Shown piece by piece: positions 60,977 to 64,000 of a stretch of DNA of 64,000 nt. Source of the stretch: Ambrosia x helenae (Eukaryota > Streptophyta > Magnoliopsida > Asterales > Asteraceae); assembly GCA_030844895.1 (NCBI GenBank), contig JAUTDX010000759.1:1-64000 (forward strand), read 5' to 3'. Under the pieces are notes generated by a model. That model was not told where the DNA came from. It did not search any database and worked only from the letters and a program-made list of their open reading frames with translations. The position numbers and the translations under genes were made by a program. Positions within the stretch are counted from its first letter, which is position 1. Each line of letters begins with the position of its first letter.

Positions 60977-62311
60977 ATGGTTATAGGGAATTAGGTTATT
61001 AAAAAAAATAATCTAGTCTATAACCATAGGATTTTAACCAGTACTTGCTCCTTTTACTTGCAACCTTACTTGTTTCTGTTCTCCATCTCCCTCCTACTTC
61101 TTATCCCTACCTTAGTCCCTACAAGAAGATTGCTCTCCATCACTGGATCTACCCTTAGACTAATAGGACAAGATTCATAAGTCTTAACCTGAACTGCCTT
61201 GAAGATCCCGTCGAAGTTCTAGATTTTATTAACGAACACGTGCAATCTGGAAAGGTGAACGCCTGTATTCTGAGTTTTCTGTCTAGGACTGACATTGCGC
61301 ATAAATCCCAATCAGACGAGGGACCCGGATGCCTACCTGGGAATTCTCGGGATGAGTGTTCACTTATAGGCTAAAGCATGTCTTCACTGTGTTATTAGAA
61401 TCTAGAAGCTTTGATAAGTCAACGTTTTCGCTTATTTGTTTTAATTAATGAATAAACGATTACGCTCGCTTCCCTTAAAACTAAGCTCTAAAATCTCAAA
61501 ATTTTTCAGCTTAAATCAATCCTATTTCATAATCATAAATGGATTTCACAGTCACACTTCACCTTACCATCTTAACCACTTGTTTAAATACTTCCAACAC
61601 CCTACCCAAATCATACTATTTCGTTTCTCAACATATTATATATTTTTTTAAACTATAACCTCATAACCTGAGCATACCCTAGCACAACACTAAAAAAAGA
61701 GATTTCTTAATATTGTCACATTTTTATAAACTATGGAAAATACATATTTTTGTCAAAAGATGTCCTCAAACTTAATTTCTAAATTCAAACGTTATTCATT
61801 AGCGTAACAAGGGATTTTCAGTATAATGTCGCCTTGATCTATAAAATCTAATGTCGCGTTTAAAATCTCCTTAACTGTGCCACTTTGAGACCCTATAAAA
61901 TAAACCTTCTATTAACTACCTTCACGATCACCATCTTTCATAACCTTGATGATACTTTGAGTTTCCTCATTATCCCCTCAAGAACTAAATTCATATTCTT
62001 CACCTTATTGAACATAAACTTGATCCATATGACAACCACACTATTGAAAACTTGATTGTTCGTTGCATCAAACTTGATTCATAGTTACACATGAAGATTT
62101 GATTATCTACCTGAACATTTGATTATTTATGATACTTGAAAGCATGGAATATAAACTATTCGTTATAAACACACCTAGAGTCATTAACCATGTGTAGGGC
62201 AACTCTGTTACAACTGACATGCTATACTTGATACTTGATTCCTTACACGTACATAATATCAATTTGCAATTTATGTGTGTAATAATTACACATAATCAAA
62301 CAACTGATAGA

Positions 62312-62515
62312 GGATGAAGTACTTGCTCAACAGTTAGTAGGGTACTAAATAACCTACTCAAAGATTGGTAGAGGTCATCATGCCTGCTCAACAGTCGGTA
62401 GAGGCCCTACAACCTGCTCAACGACTGGTAGAGGCTATCGCACCTGCTCAACAATCGGTAGAGGTTCTTACTCACTGACTGGTAGAAGTCTATTTCTTGC
62501 TCAACAGTTGGACTC
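62312..62515 (+). repeat. Minisatellite in the LARD interior
   Basis: About six diverged units of roughly 30 bp share CTGCTCAACAGTCGGTAGAG. They look like decayed tandem copies. Confidence 0.75.
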
Positions 62516-62921
62516 AATTTTTACATTGTATACGATTCAATCACAAGGTTATTTTGCATTACTTACATGTGTCATAGAAGGACACAAAACCCTAATGTAA
62601 GGTAAATTGGTGATTGCGGTCCGGAACGTAATCATGAATTTACAGGTACGTTAAGGTATTGTGAAATTCTATCGAGGTTTTCGGTAGATACCTTATCATA
62701 AAACCCTGGTTAACTAATGGTCCATTCTAACTTAAATGATCATTTTGTGCATTCTTGGAACTTACAGTTTAGTGCTCTATAGGACCCTTATCTCAGACCT
62801 ATACGACTCAAAACCTTGATCACGTCACTCTTAAACTTTTACTACAGCCATCTTAGCCTGCACCAAATACCCACACCTTTTCCCAGCAGACTCTCCAACT
62901 CCAACTTCGGGACGAAGTTCC

Positions 62922-62936
62922 TAAAAGTAGGGGAGA
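62922..62936 (+). other. Polypurine tract
   Basis: AAAAGTAGGGGAGA lies directly before the 3' LTR and fits a plus-strand priming site. Confidence 0.8.
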
Positions 62937-62937
62937 C

Positions 62938-64000
62938 TGTAACATTTCGTATTATTTTATGTACGTTTGAAACTTCAATTAATAAAACGTTACATTTTAT
63001 CCTTATCGTGCGTTCTAAAAATATTTTTTTTGTGACTTTTCGGGCTTATATAGTCATATTATATACTCATAATATTATAAATATAACAAAATAACAACAA
63101 AAAAATAAATGGCATGGGCCGGGATTCGAACCCGCGCCCATGGCCGGCCTTCATACCTTCAACATATTCACCACCTGGGCTGCTGCCTAGTTGGTGTTCT
63201 AAATCAAACACATTTAAACTTAACCCTTTCGTAATTCACACAGCTTTGACTTTCCAAAGTCAAGCTGCGACCAAATCAATCAAGGATCTCTAAAATTTGC
63301 GTCTTCTAATCGAATTAAGTTTATGGTAATGATCCCACCGACACTCTAGAGTATTCCCCACGCCAAATCACAGTTAAAACATTCCAAATTTTAAAGATTT
63401 TACGCGTTTATATTAACCCTAGGTCTTACTTTCCAATTCTTGTGATCCATTCGTATTAGTATAAATTGAGCCCTCATTCTCAGTCACAAATCTCCGATAA
63501 CTCTATCCCCACTCTCAATTTCTTCTAAAAATCTCACTTTAATCTCCAATTGTTCGCGTTTGACTATACGGTTGACCGGGCAAATTCGACATCGAAAACA
63601 GTTTGTAAGTCTAATTTTTTTTGTTTGGTTTTGTATATCGGCACCATAACAGCAATAACCCCATGAACAATCGGGTTATTGCTCGTTAATTTTGTTTATT
63701 AGAAATCCTAGGGTTCATGCGAATATAATTGGGGATAATCACTTGCAGACGTCGTTATATATTTTAAACAGAACAACATCTATCAACAACTGATGATCAC
63801 TAGATCAGTTGGTATGATCTCTTTTCATTAAGAACCAACCGGCCTAAGGCCTGGGTTCGATTCCCACATGTGCATTTTTGTTTTCTTTTTCTAAATCAAT
63901 TATATAAACAAAACAGATAACTCTTATAATTAATTAAAACTGAAATAAACTCGTTCTCAGGGTCAGACCAGTTGGTCTGGCTTGTGATTATAAGAGCATT
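62938..64000 (+). repeat. 3' LTR, truncated by the window end
   Basis: Copy of 58358 onward through 59420 or so, identical except for one substitution, two single-base indels and a 3-base indel. It includes all three tRNA-like modules up to the window edge, the last incompletely. Confidence 0.9.

Larger units (their letters stand above)
58358..64000 (+). mobile_element. LARD-like LTR retrotransposon inserted in the Copia element
   Basis: The layout is 5' LTR 58358-60960, primer-binding site 60964-60976, interior 60961-62937, purine tract 62922-62936, and 3' LTR from 62938 running off the window. The interior (1977 bp) has no gag or pol frame longer than about 70 codons, so the element must be moved by proteins from elsewhere. 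Long LTRs with a non-coding interior fit a LARD, probably Ty3/gypsy-related, though nothing coding confirms that. Confidence 0.8.

Noticed and set aside
62312..62515. CRISPR-like array
   Set aside because: The units are adjacent and diverged with no unique spacers, and the genome is a plant's.

Overview
This window is nuclear DNA of a flowering plant, most likely a eudicot of the aster family; the family-level guess is inference and was not tested. The evidence is AT-rich DNA, genes split by GT-AG introns, plant-type proteins, and very dense plant transposons (hAT, PIF/Harbinger, Helitron, LINE, SINE, Copia, and a large non-autonomous LTR element). There are no operons, no CRISPR array and no convincing functional tRNA or rRNA gene.

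Host genes, left to right. (1) A two-exon sarcosine-oxidase-like FAD enzyme, 9255-12123 (+). (2) A HUA2-like (ENHANCER OF AG-4) gene, 25541-13255 (-), with 11 coding exons, a PWWP domain, a CID/RPR domain and a proline-rich tail; one base is missing in exon 8. (3) A six-exon glutathione peroxidase, 29933-33519 (+). (4) A CNNM/CorB-type CBS-DUF21 membrane protein, 42713-36567 (-), with 12 exons and an unclear 3' end. (5) A secreted eight-cysteine (LTP/2S-albumin superfamily) protein, 48113-49279 (+), carrying a His/Asp-rich tandem-repeat insert between Cys2 and the CC pair. Its repeat tract contains several single-base frame breaks. This is the least familiar gene here. The five genes show no shared pathway.

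Mobile DNA. 1.9-7.6 kb is a Helitron-like block with a nested SINE and MITEs. The intron of gene 1 holds a hAT-type element with a second one inside it. 26.5-28.7 kb is a three-layer nest: PIF-like terminal repeats, a LINE 3' fragment, and a hAT with 8-bp target duplications. 29.1-29.5 kb is a short LINE copy with a perfect 16-bp duplication. 43.1-46.2 kb carries two opposed remnants of one reverse-transcriptase family, and shorter pieces of it lie in introns of genes 1 and 4. 46.4-47.05 kb is a small minus-strand Helitron. 51.1-52.3 kb is a hAT inside a hAT. 52.7-54.8 kb is a complete PIF/Harbinger element with an apparently intact transposase. From about 55.3 kb a broken Copia element is cut at 58,357 by a young LTR element (2.6-kb LTRs, 2-kb non-coding interior) that runs off the right edge. 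Its LTR carries three tRNA-like modules.

All exon joins were read by eye from splice signals and protein similarity recalled from known families. No alignment or search was run.
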